Part shown: positions 1 through 10,390 of the stretch, in pieces
How the letters are laid out: each line of letters opens with the position of its first letter
Numbering within the stretch: the first letter of the stretch is position 1
Assembly (NCBI RefSeq): GCF_021432085.1
Contig: NZ_CP090366.1
Location: forward strand, 2,790,001-2,854,000
Source: Stutzerimonas kunmingensis
GTDB lineage: Bacteria > Pseudomonadota > Gammaproteobacteria > Pseudomonadales > Pseudomonadaceae
DNA length: 64,000 nt
Reading direction: 5' to 3'
The notes under the pieces: model-generated
The model's input: the letters and a program-made list of their open reading frames with translations, nothing else
Told to the model about the DNA's origin: nothing
Database searches by the model: none
Program-made: the position numbers and the translations under genes

Positions 1-1378
1 GAATCGCCTGCGCCTGTTCCGGCGACAGAAAGTACTTGCCGTCACGCAGGCCAAACTGCGGATCGAGGCCTTCCGGGCGACAGGCATCAGCCCCTGCGCG
101 CTCGACCATGGCTTCAACGGCGCTCGATTCCCAGGCAGTGGAAATCAGCGCATCCTTGGCCTCGGCTGGAGTTGGCGAAGCCTTGATCACCGCAATGACC
201 GGATCAATGTTGGACAGCGCGACCGCCTGCCCTTCAAGAATGTGCCCACGCTCGCGCGCCTTGCGCAGTTCGTAGACCGTACGGCGGGTGACGACTTCGC
301 GACGGTGGCGAACGAAGGCTTCCAGCAGCTCTTTCAGGTTCAGCGTGCGTGGTTGGCCATCGATGAGAGCAACCACGTTGATACCGAAGACACTCTGCAG
401 CTGGGTCTGGGCGTATAGGTTGTTGAGGATCACCTCCGGCACTTCGCCGCGGCGCAGCTCGATGACCACGCGCATGCCGTCCTTGTCGGACTCGTCACGC
501 AGCTCGGTGATGCCTTCGATCTTCTTCTCTTTCACCAGCTCGGCGATCTTCTCGATCAGCCGTGCCTTGTTCAGCTGGTAAGGCAGCTCGGTGATGACGA
601 TCTGCTGGCGGCCGCCGACCTTGTCGATATCTTCGATATCGGCGCGAGCACGAATATAAATGCGGCCACGGCCGGTGCGGTAGGCCTCGATGATGCCAGC
701 ACGGCCATTGATGATACCGGCAGTGGGGAAATCGGGGCCCGGGATGAACTGCATGAGTTCGTCGATAGTGATATCGGCGTTGTCGATCAGCGCCAGGCAA
801 CCATCAATCACTTCGCCCAGGTTATGCGGCGGGATGTTGGTCGCCATGCCTACCGCAATACCGCTGGAGCCGTTCACCAGCAGATTGGGAACCTTGGTCG
901 GCATGACCGCCGGGATCTGCTCGGTGCCGTCGTAGTTGGGCACCCAGTCGACGGTTTCCTTTTCCAGGTCGGCCAGCAGCTCATGGGCCAGCTTGGCCAT
1001 GCGCACTTCGGTGTAACGCATCGCTGCAGCGCTATCGCCGTCGACCGAACCGAAGTTGCCCTGACCGTCGACCAGCATGTAGCGCAGCGAGAACGGCTGA
1101 GCCATACGCACGATGGTGTCGTATACCGCCGAATCGCCGTGCGGGTGGTATTTACCGATCACATCACCGACCACACGGGCGGATTTCTTGTACGGCTTGT
1201 TCCAGTCGTTGCCGAGTTCGCTCATGGCGAACAGTACGCGGCGGTGTACCGGTTTCAGGCCATCGCGCGCGTCCGGCAGCGCACGGCCAATGATCACGCT
1301 CATGGCGTAATCAAGGTAGGACTGCTTGAGCTCGTCTTCGATATTGACCGGGAGGATTTCTTTGGCCAGTTCGCCCAT
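1..1378 (-). CDS. gyrA: DNA gyrase subunit A (3' part outside window)
   Basis: GyrA cleaves and rejoins DNA in the A2B2 gyrase that introduces negative supercoils. The amino-terminal 459 residues are in the window. They open with [20 protein letters not shown] and run through the breakage-reunion domain, with the catalytic Tyr in the [11 protein letters not shown] stretch (residue 122 by E. coli-like numbering). The quinolone-resistance region reads [13 protein letters not shown], giving Ser83 and Asp87, so no common resistance change is seen. The start at 1378 is the family start. mtnA lies upstream on the same strand. The gene continues beyond position 1 of the window. Confidence 0.97.
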   Translation of the reverse strand, partial: MGELAKEILPVNIEDELKQSYLDYAMSVIIGRALPDARDGLKPVHRRVLFAMSELGNDWNKPYKKSARVVGDVIGKYHPHGDSAVYDTIVRMAQPFSLRYMLVDGQGNFGSVDGDSAAAMRYTEVRMAKLAHELLADLEKETVDWVPNYDGTEQIPAVMPTKVPNLLVNGSSGIAVGMATNIPPHNLGEVIDGCLALIDNADITIDELMQFIPGPDFPTAGIINGRAGIIEAYRTGRGRIYIRARADIEDIDKVGGRQQIVITELPYQLNKARLIEKIAELVKEKKIEGITELRDESDKDGMRVVIELRRGEVPEVILNNLYAQTQLQSVFGINVVALIDGQPRTLNLKELLEAFVRHRREVVTRRTVYELRKARERGHILEGQAVALSNIDPVIAVIKASPTPAEAKDALISTAWESSAVEAMVERAGADACRPEGLDPQFGLRDGKYFLSPEQAQAI

Positions 1379-1455
1379 GGAAGCCTGGTTCCTTATAGTC
1401 AGCAGGGTCCTGTAATAAGCGCGGGATGGTAACACAGACGACTGCTATAAACTGA

Positions 1456-1474
1456 GCCTTGCACGGAGCAAGGC
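1456..1474 (-). terminator. Hairpin downstream of mtnA
   Basis: A perfect 7-bp stem (GCCTTGC/GCAAGGC) with a 5-nt loop lies 39 bp past the mtnA stop, before gyrA. The T tract after it is weak (CAGTTTAT), so termination may be partial. Confidence 0.45.
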
Positions 1475-1512
1475 CGGCTTGCACACCACACCCGAGCGCG
1501 ACCGATCGTTGC

Positions 1513-2589
1513 TCAGTGCAGCCGCTTGCGGCTCATCAGTTCGGCCATCTTCGCGGCACTCGGCCGCTCGACCACGCCTTTCTCGGTGACGATGGCATCG
1601 ATGAGATCGGCCGGCGTCACGTCGAACACCGGATTGAATGCCTCGACATCAGCCGCGAAGCGCCGACCGCCGACCTCAAGCAGCTCGCTGCCGGCGCGCT
1701 CCTCGATCTGGATCTCCTCGCCGCTCTCCAGCGCCATGTCGATGGTCGAACTTGCCGCCACCACCATGAAACGCACGCCGTGGTGCATCGCCAGGACCGC
1801 AAGCTGGTAGGTACCGATCTTGTTCGCCACATCGCCATTGGCGGTGATGCGATCCGCACCGACGATCACCCAGGAGATGCCCCTGGATTTCATCAGATGA
1901 GCAGCCGTCGAGTCCGCATTCACCATGGCCGGAACGCCATCACCGAGCAGTTCCCAGGCCGTCAGCCGGGAGCCCTGCAACCAAGGCCGGGTCTCATCGA
2001 CGTATACCCGCTCCACCAGACCCTCGAGATGCGCCGCCCGGATGACCCCGAGCGCCGTACCGAAACCGCCGGTCGCCAGGGCGCCGGTATTGCAATGGGT
2101 GAGCAGGTTCTGCGGATTGCCCTGATGGCGGCGGATGAGGTCGACGCCAAACTGCGCCATCGCCAGATTTGCCTCGCGATCGCTGTCATGGATGGAGATG
2201 GCCTGGGCTTCCAGCGCTGCATACGGGTCTTCACCCGGCTTGAGGCGATCCAGTCGTTCGCGCATCTGATTCAGCGCCCAGAACAGATTGACTGCAGTGG
2301 GACGGGAATCGGCCAGCACCTTGAAGTCTTCCTCCAGGGCCTGCCGCCAATCACCGCCGTCGGCGATACGGGCACGCACGGCAAGGACCAGGCCATAGGC
2401 TGCGCTGATTCCGATTGCCGGCGCGCCGCGCACGACCATATCCCGAATCGCCGCAGCGACCGACGCCGCAGAATCATGGCTGCACCAAATCTCTTCGACG
2501 GGAAGCTTGCGCTGATCGAGCAGGTTCAGGCGCCCGTCCAGCCATTCGATCGACTTAACCTTTTCCGCAGCCAACAAACGCTCGCGCAT
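1513..2589 (-). CDS. mtnA: Methylthioribose-1-phosphate isomerase
   Basis: MtnA converts 5-methylthioribose-1-phosphate to methylthioribulose-1-phosphate in the methionine salvage pathway, in the cytoplasm. The protein is 358 aa, the usual family length. Family signatures include [15 protein letters not shown] near residue 60, the catalytic-Cys region [15 protein letters not shown], and [19 protein letters not shown] with the catalytic Asp. The open frame extends further upstream, but the start at 2589 has a GAGGG ribosome site and matches the family. Its place directly upstream of gyrA is as in other Pseudomonas. Confidence 0.96.
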   Translation of the reverse strand: MRERLLAAEKVKSIEWLDGRLNLLDQRKLPVEEIWCSHDSAASVAAAIRDMVVRGAPAIGISAAYGLVLAVRARIADGGDWRQALEEDFKVLADSRPTAVNLFWALNQMRERLDRLKPGEDPYAALEAQAISIHDSDREANLAMAQFGVDLIRRHQGNPQNLLTHCNTGALATGGFGTALGVIRAAHLEGLVERVYVDETRPWLQGSRLTAWELLGDGVPAMVNADSTAAHLMKSRGISWVIVGADRITANGDVANKIGTYQLAVLAMHHGVRFMVVAASSTIDMALESGEEIQIEERAGSELLEVGGRRFAADVEAFNPVFDVTPADLIDAIVTEKGVVERPSAAKMAELMSRKRLH

Positions 2590-2650
2590 GGCATTTCCCT
2601 CGTTCAGCTTCGTCGACACAGGACCATCATGCGCCCCGAACAGCAAAGAA

Positions 2651-2680
2651 AAAGCCCGGATCGCGGGCGAACCGGGCTTT
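2651..2680. terminator. GC-rich hairpin flanked by A and T runs
   Basis: A 9-bp stem (AAAGCCCGG/CCGGGCTTT) has an A-rich 5' side and a short T run. It could work as a bidirectional terminator between the mtnA region and the imu operon. Confidence 0.5.
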
Positions 2681-2916
2681 CCAATCTCGATATGGCCGGG
2701 AAGCAGCAACATGAGCACTGCGGCCTCTTATCCCGGGCGCGAATGCTAATCGACGGGTTTTCCGAGCACAAGCAGTGATCAGGGCTTGGCGACGCCTAAT
2801 GGCCGAGCAGCTTTCAGGCTGGCCCCGCCTTCCACGGAGAGAGCATGCGCTCGAACAGATGAAGTGTCGCGCTCACTCATCGCGTCGTGCTTGACCAACT
2901 CGCGGCAGGCCAAATA

Positions 2917-2932
2917 CTGTATCTATATACAG
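2917..2932. promoter_or_regulatory. LexA (SOS) box of the imu operon
   Basis: CTGTATCTATATACAG fits the gammaproteobacterial LexA consensus CTGT-N8-ACAG and lies 20 bp before the imuA start codon. LexA bound here would cover the promoter, making imuA-imuB-dnaE2 DNA-damage inducible, as known for this cassette in other Pseudomonas. No lexA2 gene precedes the operon, so the main chromosomal LexA must act. Confidence 0.9.
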
Positions 2933-2951
2933 TTATTTTGGATGCCTCTTC

Positions 2952-3575
2952 ATGACCGCAGTGGTCGCCCTCGATAGCCTGCTGGATACACGTCGCGTCT
3001 GGCGTGGCCAGACCATAACGTCTCGCACGGCCGTCCAGCCGACCGGAAATGCCACACTGGATGAGTTCCTGCCCGGCGGCGGCTGGCCGGAGTCAGCCAT
3101 CAGCGAGCTCCTCGTCGCGGCCACGGGCATTGGCGAGCTGAATCTGCTGTGGCCGACCATTGCACGACTGACCACCGCCGGCGAGCGGGTGGCGCTGGTA
3201 ACGCCCCCTCATCGACTTTACCCCCAGGCCTGGCTGGCCGCGGGTGTAGACCTGCGGTGGCTGACCATCATCCAGGCAAAGGGCCGCGATGCGCTGTGGG
3301 CTGCAGAACAATGCCTACGTTCCGGCAGTTGTGCCGCCGTGCTGTGCTGGCCGCAACAAGCTGATGACCGTGCCTTAAGACGCTTGCAGATTGCCGCTGA
3401 ATCCGGCCAAACCCTGGGCTTCGTCTATCGGTCACTGCATGAAGCAAATAACCCATCACCGGCGGCACTACGCCTGACCATCGAGGCCCAGCCGGCGCAG
3501 CTGCGTGTCATCAAGTGCCGCGGCGGCCTGGCTCCGGGACAGGCGCTCCCGGCCAGCGCCTGGCAACAGGCGTGA
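2952..3575 (+). CDS. imuA: ImuA, SOS translesion mutagenesis protein
   Basis: ImuA is the RecA/SulA-like first member of the ImuA-ImuB-DnaE2 mutasome, which bypasses DNA lesions with low fidelity. The protein has 207 aa. A degenerate P-loop-like stretch FLPGGGWPESAISELL lies near residue 40, followed by the conserved GIGELNLLWP. The start is the first ATG after the LexA box; no strong ribosome site is visible. imuB begins 2 bp after its stop, indicating translational coupling. Confidence 0.9.
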   Translation: MTAVVALDSLLDTRRVWRGQTITSRTAVQPTGNATLDEFLPGGGWPESAISELLVAATGIGELNLLWPTIARLTTAGERVALVTPPHRLYPQAWLAAGVDLRWLTIIQAKGRDALWAAEQCLRSGSCAAVLCWPQQADDRALRRLQIAAESGQTLGFVYRSLHEANNPSPAALRLTIEAQPAQLRVIKCRGGLAPGQALPASAWQQA

Positions 3576-3577
3576 CG

Positions 3578-4990
3578 ATGCTCTGGGCCTGCATTCTGCT
3601 GCCGCAACTGGCCATGGACGGCGTTTTGCGCCACCGCGACGATGCCGCCGCGCCACTGGCCCTACTCGCCGGCCCGCCACAGCGCCGCGTGCTGCAGGCC
3701 GTCAACGCAGCCGCCCGCAAGCTCGGCCTCCAGCCAGGGCAATCGCTGATCGCAGCCCAGGCATTGACCCACGACTTCGCCACCGCCGATTACGACCCGC
3801 TGATGATCGAACGCTGGCAGCGGTTTCTGGCGGCCTGGGGTTACGGCTACAGCGCCCAGGTCAGCCTGCATTACCCGCGCTGCCTGCTGTTGGAGGTGCA
3901 TTCCAGCCTCGGCCTGTTCGGCCCCTGGCCACGATTCGAGACGCGTCTACGCAAGGAGCTCACGGCTCTGGGCTTCCGCCACCGCATCACCCTGGCGCCC
4001 AACCCGGCGGCCGCGCGCATCCTCGCCAATGCCCATGACGGGCTGGCCGTGACCGATACAGCCACGCTTCATCAGGCGCTCGGGGTACTGCCGGTCGAGC
4101 GCCTCGGTCTGCCCCGCGAAGTCAGCACATCGCTGGTACGCATGGGCCTGCGCCATCTTCATCAACTGCTCACCCTGCCGCGCAACAGCCTGGCCAGACG
4201 CTTTCCGGCCGAAGTGCTGGCCCAGCTCGACACCCTGCTCGGGCATCGGCCGCTGCCTCTGGAGTTCTACCGTCCACCGGATGTCTTCGACACCCGCATC
4301 GAACTGAATTTCGAGGTCGAGTCCCATCAGGCTCTGCTGTTTCCATTGCGCAGACTGACCGCCGACCTGGCCGCCTTTCTCGCCGGGCGGGACAGCGGCG
4401 TCCAGCGTTTCAGCCTGTACCTGGAACATCGCACCCTGCCCGACAGCGAGGTAGCGGTCGGCCTACTCAGTACCGAACGCGAGCCCGCCATGCTGTTCGA
4501 ACTGACCCGTGGCCGCCTCGAGCATCTGCAACTGCCGGCCCCCGTCCTGGCCGTGCGTCTGCTGGCTCGTGATCTGCCAGCCTTCACGCCGGCCCATCAG
4601 GCCTTGTTCGACGAGCGCCCGCAGCAGAATGTGCCCTGGGAGCAACTGCGCGAACGCCTCCGCGCCCGACTGGGCGACGATGCCGTGGTCTCGCTGAGCG
4701 CACGAGCGGACCACCGTCCCGAATATGCCTGGCGGGAAAGCAGCCTCGCCCGCACCGAACCACTGCCTCACGTGGGGTTGCGCCCCGGCTGGCTGCTGAG
4801 TACCCCGCAACCCTTGCGCGAAGAGGGTCTGCTCACCCTGACCGGCCCCGAGCGCATCGAGTCCGGCTGGTGGGATGGTGCCGACGCGCGACGCGACTAC
4901 TACCGGGTGCAAACCGCTACCGGCCAACAGGGTTGGGCGTTTCGCGCCCTCGCCGGAGGCCCCCTGCTGCTGCACGGCTGGTTCGCATGA
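3578..4990 (+). CDS. imuB: ImuB, Y-family polymerase-like mutasome hub
   Basis: ImuB resembles a Y-family polymerase but in this family lacks the catalytic acidic residues. It bridges DnaE2, ImuA and the beta clamp. The protein is 470 aa, starting [19 protein letters not shown]. It carries the DinB-like palm and finger region (about 1-170), the helix-hairpin region near [19 protein letters not shown], and the carboxy-terminal tail typical of ImuB. The open frame starts earlier, inside imuA, but 3578 matches the family start. The last 4 bp overlap the dnaE2 start. Confidence 0.93.
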   Translation: MLWACILLPQLAMDGVLRHRDDAAAPLALLAGPPQRRVLQAVNAAARKLGLQPGQSLIAAQALTHDFATADYDPLMIERWQRFLAAWGYGYSAQVSLHYPRCLLLEVHSSLGLFGPWPRFETRLRKELTALGFRHRITLAPNPAAARILANAHDGLAVTDTATLHQALGVLPVERLGLPREVSTSLVRMGLRHLHQLLTLPRNSLARRFPAEVLAQLDTLLGHRPLPLEFYRPPDVFDTRIELNFEVESHQALLFPLRRLTADLAAFLAGRDSGVQRFSLYLEHRTLPDSEVAVGLLSTEREPAMLFELTRGRLEHLQLPAPVLAVRLLARDLPAFTPAHQALFDERPQQNVPWEQLRERLRARLGDDAVVSLSARADHRPEYAWRESSLARTEPLPHVGLRPGWLLSTPQPLREEGLLTLTGPERIESGWWDGADARRDYYRVQTATGQQGWAFRALAGGPLLLHGWFA

Positions 4991-5590
4991 ACGCCGAATA
5001 TGCCGAGCTGCACTGTCTGTCCAACTTCAGCTTCCAGCGGGGTGCATCCAGCGCGAGCGAACTCTTCGAACGCGCCAAACGCCAGGGCTATGACGCTCTG
5101 GCGATCACCGATGAATGCAGTCTGGCCGGTATCGTGCGCGCCTGGCAGGCCTCGAAGGACACCGGCCTGCCGCTGATCATCGGCAGCGAGGTGCAGATCG
5201 AGGGCGGGCCCAAGCTGGTCTTGCTGGTGGAAAACCTGACCGGCTACCAAGCACTCTGCCAATTGATAACCCGTGCCCGCCGAAGGGCCGAGAAAGGTCG
5301 TTACCAGGCGTTGCGCGAAGACCTGAGCGAGGGGTCGCTAGAGGGACTGCTGGCGATCTGGCTGCCCGGTCACGCCGGCGCCGACACCGACGGTCGATGG
5401 CTGCTCGAGCGTTTTCGCGAGCGGCTGTGGCTCGGCATCGAACTGCATCGGGGGCCGGACGACGCGCTGCAGCTGCGGCAATCCCTGACCCAGGCTTCAC
5501 GCCTGGGCATACCCGCCGTGGCCTGTGGCGACGTGCACATGCATGCCCGCGGTCGCCGGGCATTGCAGGACTGCATGACCGCCATCCGCC
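4987..5590 (+). pseudogene. dnaE2: Error-prone DNA polymerase DnaE2/ImuC, 5' fragment
   Basis: This is the first 201 codons of the catalytic polymerase of the mutasome. They cover the PHP domain: [21 protein letters not shown] at the start, then the conserved HCLSNFSF and [14 protein letters not shown] motifs. The frame is broken at CMTAIR by the IS1182-type element and reads a stop ten bases into it. Taking out the element plus one copy of the 7-bp duplication restores an open frame of 1026 aa, the normal length for DnaE2. The insertion therefore appears recent and the rest undamaged. Confidence 0.92.
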
Positions 5591-7194
5591 GATTCTGTTG
5601 AAAAAGTAGCGGCCTCTCCATGCCGTTGGCAAAATTGCTCTGTCAGCGAGCGTGGGGGCGAACAGCATGATGGGGCAGTTACCGGGAGGACAGCAGCGCC
5701 TGTTCTACTCGTTCAACCTAGAAGATCACGTCCCGGCTCAACACCTCCTGCGCAGCATCGACCAGTGCCTGGATCTTAGTGATCTGCGCGCCTACCTGGC
5801 GGACTTCTATAGTCCCATCGGACGCCCCTCGATTGACCCGGAATTGATGGTGCGCATGCTGGTCGTCGGCTACTGCTATGGCATTCGTTCCGAGCGGCGA
5901 TTGTGCGAAGAGGTGCACCTGAACCTGGCCTATCGCTGGTTCTGCCGGCTGGGTCTGGAAGACGAAGTCCCCAATCACTCGACCTTCTCGAAGAATCGCC
6001 ATGGGCGTTTTCGTGACAGCGATCTGTTCCGCTGGTTGTTCAATGAGGTGCTGCGGCGTTGCATGGCAGCCGGCCTAGTCAAGGGCGAAGGTTTTGCCGT
6101 CGACGCTAGCATCATCAAGGCGGATGCCAGCCGGCAACGTGGGGTAGCGGGAGATGAGGTCGATTGGAACGATCCAAAGCTCAGCAGCCGCGCAGTGCGC
6201 GAGTACCTCGAAGCCCTTGATGAAGAGGCGCTGGCTGAGGCTCTTCCCAAGAAAATTTCGCTCACAGATCCTCAGTCCCGTTGGACAGCAGCGCCAGGTG
6301 GGCCGGCCTTTTTTGCCTACTCCACGAATTACCTGATCGACACTGAGCACGGTGTGATCATGGACGTGGAAGCTACCCCGGCGCACCGTACCGCCGAAGT
6401 CGATTCGACTAGGACGATGGTCGAGCGTGTCAAAGCTCAGTTCGATCTCACACCGGAACGCCTTATCGGCGATACCGCTTATGGCACCGCCCCGATGCTG
6501 GCCTGGATGGTCGAAGAAAAGGACATCGAGCCGCATGTGCCGGTGTGGGACAAGACTGAGCGCAAGGACGACAGCCTCTCCAGTAACGACTTCCACTGGA
6601 ACCAGGAGGCCAATGAATACCGCTGCCCAGCCGGCAAACCACTACGCAGTGAGTGGCGCGCCTTCACCCAGAAAAGATCGCGGGTGACCAAGGCCAACAC
6701 CATCATTTATCGCTCCAGCCAAACCGACTGCACTACCTGTCCGCTGAAAGCGAAATGCTGCCCCAACACGCCGAATCGGAAGATCGTCCGCAGTATCCAT
6801 GAGGCTGCCCGCGATGTGGCCAGGCGCATCGCCAAGACACCGGAATACCTCGTCTCTCGCTGCGAACGAAAGAAGGTGGAGATGCTGTTCGCCCACCTCA
6901 AACGGATCATGAAACTCGATCGTTTACGACTGCGCGGCCTGACAGGTGCCACTGACGAATTCACTTTGGCGGCGGCGGTGCAGAACCTGCGACGCATGGC
7001 CAAGCTTTTGCCTCAAGGGCCACCGCTCACGGGATAGGTACGCCTGCTGAGAGCAGAAACCTTCAAATTAACCCTCAGGCCTGAGCAAGGACGCTCAGCG
7101 AAACGCCGAAAGGCAACCTGAAGTGGCTTGCAGTCACTTCGACAGCAGGCACACCTGATCGGCAGGCCGCCGCTAAACCTACTTTTTCAACAGA
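5591..7194 (+). mobile_element. IS1182-family insertion sequence in dnaE2
   Basis: The element is about 1.6 kb, with near-perfect inverted ends (TCTGTTGAAAAAGTAG at the left, its complement at the right, up to position 7194-7197). It is flanked by the direct repeat ATCCGCC (5584-5590 and 7195-7201). The exact end is ambiguous by 3 bases because GATTCTG/CAGAATC also pairs, in which case the duplication is CGCC. It holds one transposase gene. Confidence 0.93.
5667..7037 (+). CDS. IS1182-family transposase
   Basis: A DDE transposase of 456 aa. Opening MMGQLPGGQQRLFYSFNLED is followed by the DUF772-type region (PSIDPELMVRMLVVGYCYGI), then VDASIIKADASRQRG with the first catalytic Asp, IGDTAYGTAPML with the second, a CTTCPLKAKCCP zinc-like cluster, and the carboxy-terminal RCERKKVEMLFAHLKRIMKL with the Glu region. 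An alternative GTG start exists at 5652. It appears intact and could be active. Confidence 0.93.
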   Translation: MMGQLPGGQQRLFYSFNLEDHVPAQHLLRSIDQCLDLSDLRAYLADFYSPIGRPSIDPELMVRMLVVGYCYGIRSERRLCEEVHLNLAYRWFCRLGLEDEVPNHSTFSKNRHGRFRDSDLFRWLFNEVLRRCMAAGLVKGEGFAVDASIIKADASRQRGVAGDEVDWNDPKLSSRAVREYLEALDEEALAEALPKKISLTDPQSRWTAAPGGPAFFAYSTNYLIDTEHGVIMDVEATPAHRTAEVDSTRTMVERVKAQFDLTPERLIGDTAYGTAPMLAWMVEEKDIEPHVPVWDKTERKDDSLSSNDFHWNQEANEYRCPAGKPLRSEWRAFTQKRSRVTKANTIIYRSSQTDCTTCPLKAKCCPNTPNRKIVRSIHEAARDVARRIAKTPEYLVSRCERKKVEMLFAHLKRIMKLDRLRLRGLTGATDEFTLAAAVQNLRRMAKLLPQGPPLTG

Positions 7195-9678
7195 ATCCGC
7201 CATCATCTGCCGGTCGCCGAGGCCGGATGCCACCTCTTTCCCAATGGCGAACGCCACCTGCGGTCGCGCGAGGAGCTGGCCCAGCTCTATCCGGCCGCAC
7301 TGCTCACCGAAACCCTTCGCATCAGCCAGCGCTGTCATTTCCAGCTCGATCAGCTGAAATATCACTACCCCCACGAACTGGTCCCGCCTGGACATGACAC
7401 CACCTCATGGTTGCGCAAGCTGGTCGAGGATGGCGCACGCTGGCGCTGGCCGGACGGCATCCCGGAAAAGGCCCGCGCGCAGATCGAACATGAACTGGAG
7501 CTGATCGGCGACCTGCATTACGAAAGCTATTTCCTGACCGTGCACGACATAGTCCGCTTCGCCCGCGAACGGGGCATTCTCTGTCAGGGTCGAGGCTCGG
7601 CGGCCAACTCAAGCGTCTGTTTCGTGCTGGGTATCACCGAGCTCGACCCGGTGCGCAGCAAACTGTTGTTCGAGCGTTTCCTCTCCCGCGAACGCAACGA
7701 GCCACCCGATATCGACGTGGACTTCGAGCACGACCGGCGCGAGGAAGTCATCCAGTACGTCTTTCAGCGCTACGGGCGCAATCGTGCCGCCCTCACCGCC
7801 GTCGCCAGCAGCTACCGCGCCACTGGCGCCCTGCGGGATGTCGCCAAGGCACTAGGCCTGCCACCGGACCAGATCAACGCCCTGGCCGGCTGCTGTGGGC
7901 GCTGGAGTGAGCACATACCCGACGACTCGCGGCTGCGCGAAGCCGGCTTCGACCCGGATAATCCGGTTCTGCGCCGAGTTCTGGTACTGACCGATGCGCT
8001 TATCGGCTTCCCCCGCCACCTGTCCCAGCACCCTGGCGGCTTCGTGATCTCCGAGCAGCCGCTCGACACCCTGGTGCCGATCGAGAATGCCAGCATGGCC
8101 GACCGCACGGTGATTCAGTGGGACAAGGACGACCTCGATGCGGTAGGCCTGCTCAAGGTCGACGTGCTGGCACTGGGCATGCTCAGCGCGATACGCCGCT
8201 GTTTCGACCTGATCGAACATTATCGCGGCACGCGCTGGACCATCGCCACGCTGCCCGCGGAGGACAAGCCCACCTACGAGATGATCAGCCGGGCCGACAC
8301 GATCGGCGTCTTCCAGATCGAATCACGGGCACAGATGGCCATGTTGCCGCGCCTGCGCCCGAAGACCTTCTACGACCTGGTCATCCAGGTCGCCATCGTC
8401 CGCCCTGGGCCTATCCAGGGCGACATGGTGCATCCGTACCTGCGTCGACGTAACCACGAAGAAAAGGTGGATTACCCGTCCGAAGAACTGAAACCGGTGT
8501 TCGCGCGCACCCTTGGCGTGCCACTGTTTCAGGAGCAGGTGATGGAGCTGGCGATCGTGGCGGCCGAATACACCCCAGACGAGGCCGACAAGCTGCGCCG
8601 CGCCATGGCCGCCTGGAAGCGTCACGGCAGTCTGGAGCCCCACCGCGTGCGGCTGACCGAGCGAATGCTCGCCAAAGGCTATCAGCCCGACTTCATCGCG
8701 CGGATCTTCGAGCAGATCAAAGGGTTCGGCAGCTACGGCTTTCCCGAATCGCACGCTGCGAGTTTTGCGCTGCTCACCTATGCCAGCTGCTGGCTGAAGC
8801 GCCACGAACCGGCTGCGTTTGCCTGCGCCCTGATCAACAGCTGGCCGATGGGCTTCTACAATCCGGACCAGATTCTCCAGGACGCCCGTCGTCACGGTCT
8901 GGAAATACGCCCGGTGGACGTTCGCCACAGCGGCTGGGATTGCAGCCTCGAGCCAAGCCACCAGGAACAACCGGCCATCCGCCTGGGGCTACGTATGGTG
9001 CGCGGCTTTCGGGAAACCGATGCCCTGCGCATCGAAGCCGCACGCCAATGCCAGCCATTCATGGACATCCATGACCTATGCCGTCGCGCCGAGCTCGAAC
9101 CGCGCGCACGCGAGCAGCTCGCCGATGCCGGGGCCCTGCGCGGTCTGGCCGGTCATCGGCATCGTGCGCGCTGGGCCGTCGCAGGGATCGAACCACAGTT
9201 ACCCCTGTTTGACGGCCTGCCCGCTATGGAGGAAACGCCCATCTACCTGCCGCTGCCTTCGGTGAGTGAAGACCTTTTCAACGACTACGCGACCCTCGGC
9301 ACTACGCTGGGGCCGCATCCGCTGACCCTGCTGCGAAATGAACTCAAGGCCAGGCGCTGCCAGAACTCACGGGAACTGGCCACGATCGAACATGGGCGCC
9401 TAGTCAGCGTCGCCGGCCTGGTTATCGGCCGCCAGCGCCCGCAGACCGCCAGCGGTGTCATCTTCGTCACCCTGGAAGACGAGTTCGGCATGGTCAACGT
9501 GGTGGTCTGGCGCGACTTGGCCGAGCGCCAAAGGCGGCCGTTGATCCAGTCGCAACTGCTTCGTGTGGATGGCCATCTGGAGTCGGCCAGCGGCGTACGA
9601 CATCTCATCGCCGGCCGCCTGAGCGACCTCACGCCCCTGCTCACCGGGCTCGATGTGCGCAGCCGGGACTTTCAGTAA
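7195..9678 (+). pseudogene. dnaE2: Error-prone DNA polymerase DnaE2/ImuC, 3' fragment
   Basis: The remaining 825 or so codons of DnaE2 resume right after the IS with [20 protein letters not shown]. They include the polymerase active-site stretch [16 protein letters not shown], the [14 protein letters not shown] and [13 protein letters not shown] motifs, the QHPGGFVI motif, and an OB-fold near the end ([19 protein letters not shown]). Only non-ATG starts are available near the 5' edge (for example TTG at 7411), and the PHP domain is missing. A translated product would probably be inactive in the mutasome. Confidence 0.92.
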
Positions 9679-9729
9679 ATTAGAGCTTTCGTCCATTAGT
9701 GAGTGCCAGCGAGAAAAGCATGGCGAAAC

Positions 9730-10062
9730 CAGGCACGCCACCGATGCATCGAATGAACGATTTGGTCCTACGAAAAGGCAAGGAAGCGAGCGGCAACGGT
9801 GTATGAGCAACGTTCAGACAAGCAACCGCTCAGGTTTGCACCGATCTGCGTGCACAACTCCAAGCACAGGTTCGGCCTCAGGCTTCGCGCCGCAGGCGTG
9901 ACGGCGGAAGACCGGAAGGTCCTGTTGGGCCACAAGAACGGCAGCATCACCAGCCACTACTCGGCGGCCGAACTGGGCAAGCTGATCGATGAGGCCAACA
10001 AGATATCGGCGACGGATTCGAGCGGACCGGCCCTGACGATACTGAGGAGGAAGGCGGGTTGA
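9730..10062 (+). pseudogene. Relic carboxy-terminal end of a phage-type integrase
   Basis: The last 85-100 residues of a tyrosine recombinase. HNSKHRFGLRLRAAGV replaces the usual HDLKHTFGRRLRAAGV, then LLGHKNGSITSHYS carries the nucleophile Tyr, and the tail PALTILRRKAG is typical of Pseudomonas prophage integrases. Upstream the match continues only through a frame change near 9758 (IWSYEKARKRAATVYEQ) and then fades. The stop lies 47 bp from the tRNA-Pro repeat. Such integrases sit convergent to the tRNA they target, so this is a trace of an earlier element at the same locus. Confidence 0.75.
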
Positions 10063-10109
10063 AAAAAGTCCCCCCAAAAGTCCCCACACTGCCACGCGCG
10101 GACCGGACA

Positions 10110-10203
10110 AAAAAAATCCAGTCACCGCTAAGTGACTGGATTTTCTAGGGATTTTTTGGTCGGGACGGAGTGATTCGAACACTCTACCCCTTGCACCCCA
10201 TGC
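10110..10203. repeat. Left attachment repeat of the genomic island (attL)
   Basis: A 94-bp near copy of 49951-50043. It contains the tRNA-Pro terminator stem (13 bp, AATCCAGTCAC...GTGACTGGATT), the whole T arm and part of the anticodon arm of tRNA-Pro(GGG). It differs from the right copy by two substitutions and one inserted base. After it the sequence departs from the tRNA (GCTTATTT instead of AAGTGCGC), so this copy is not a functional tRNA. Confidence 0.93.
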
Positions 10204-10335
10204 GCTTATTTGGTGGATTTCTATAGATCCTACCAAACACTATTGGACAGGCTTAAACCTAGTAAATACGGGGCTTACAGGCTAATCTTGCATCCGGTAG
10301 CGTCCAATACCGTCCACCACCAGCTATGCAATTCG

Positions 10336-10357
10336 GTGGCACAAAAGTGGCACAAAA
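10336..10357. repeat. Tandem 11-bp repeats near the left end, possible integrase arm sites
   Basis: GTGGCACAAAA occurs twice in immediate tandem, 33 bp before the integrase start. The right end of the island has another tandem 11-bp pair with the same TGGCA core (49888-49909). Paired short repeats near att sites are typical arm-type integrase sites. This is inferred from position and pattern only. Confidence 0.5.
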
Positions 10358-10390
10358 TTCGGGCGCAAGGAATTGTACTAGGGGTAGAGA

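Larger units (their letters stand above)
2590..2951. other. Intergenic region between mtnA and imuA
   Basis: No gene is supported. It holds the divergent promoter area, a GC-rich hairpin at 2651-2680 and the LexA box at 2917-2932. In P. aeruginosa a TRZ/ATZ-type hydrolase gene follows mtnA here; it is absent, so this junction differs from that species. Confidence 0.6.

Noticed and set aside
1459..2778. Long plus-strand open frame of 439 codons opposite mtnA
   Set aside because: It mirrors mtnA, whose family motifs are unmistakable; the plus-strand product has no recognisable domain and is a GC-rich shadow frame.
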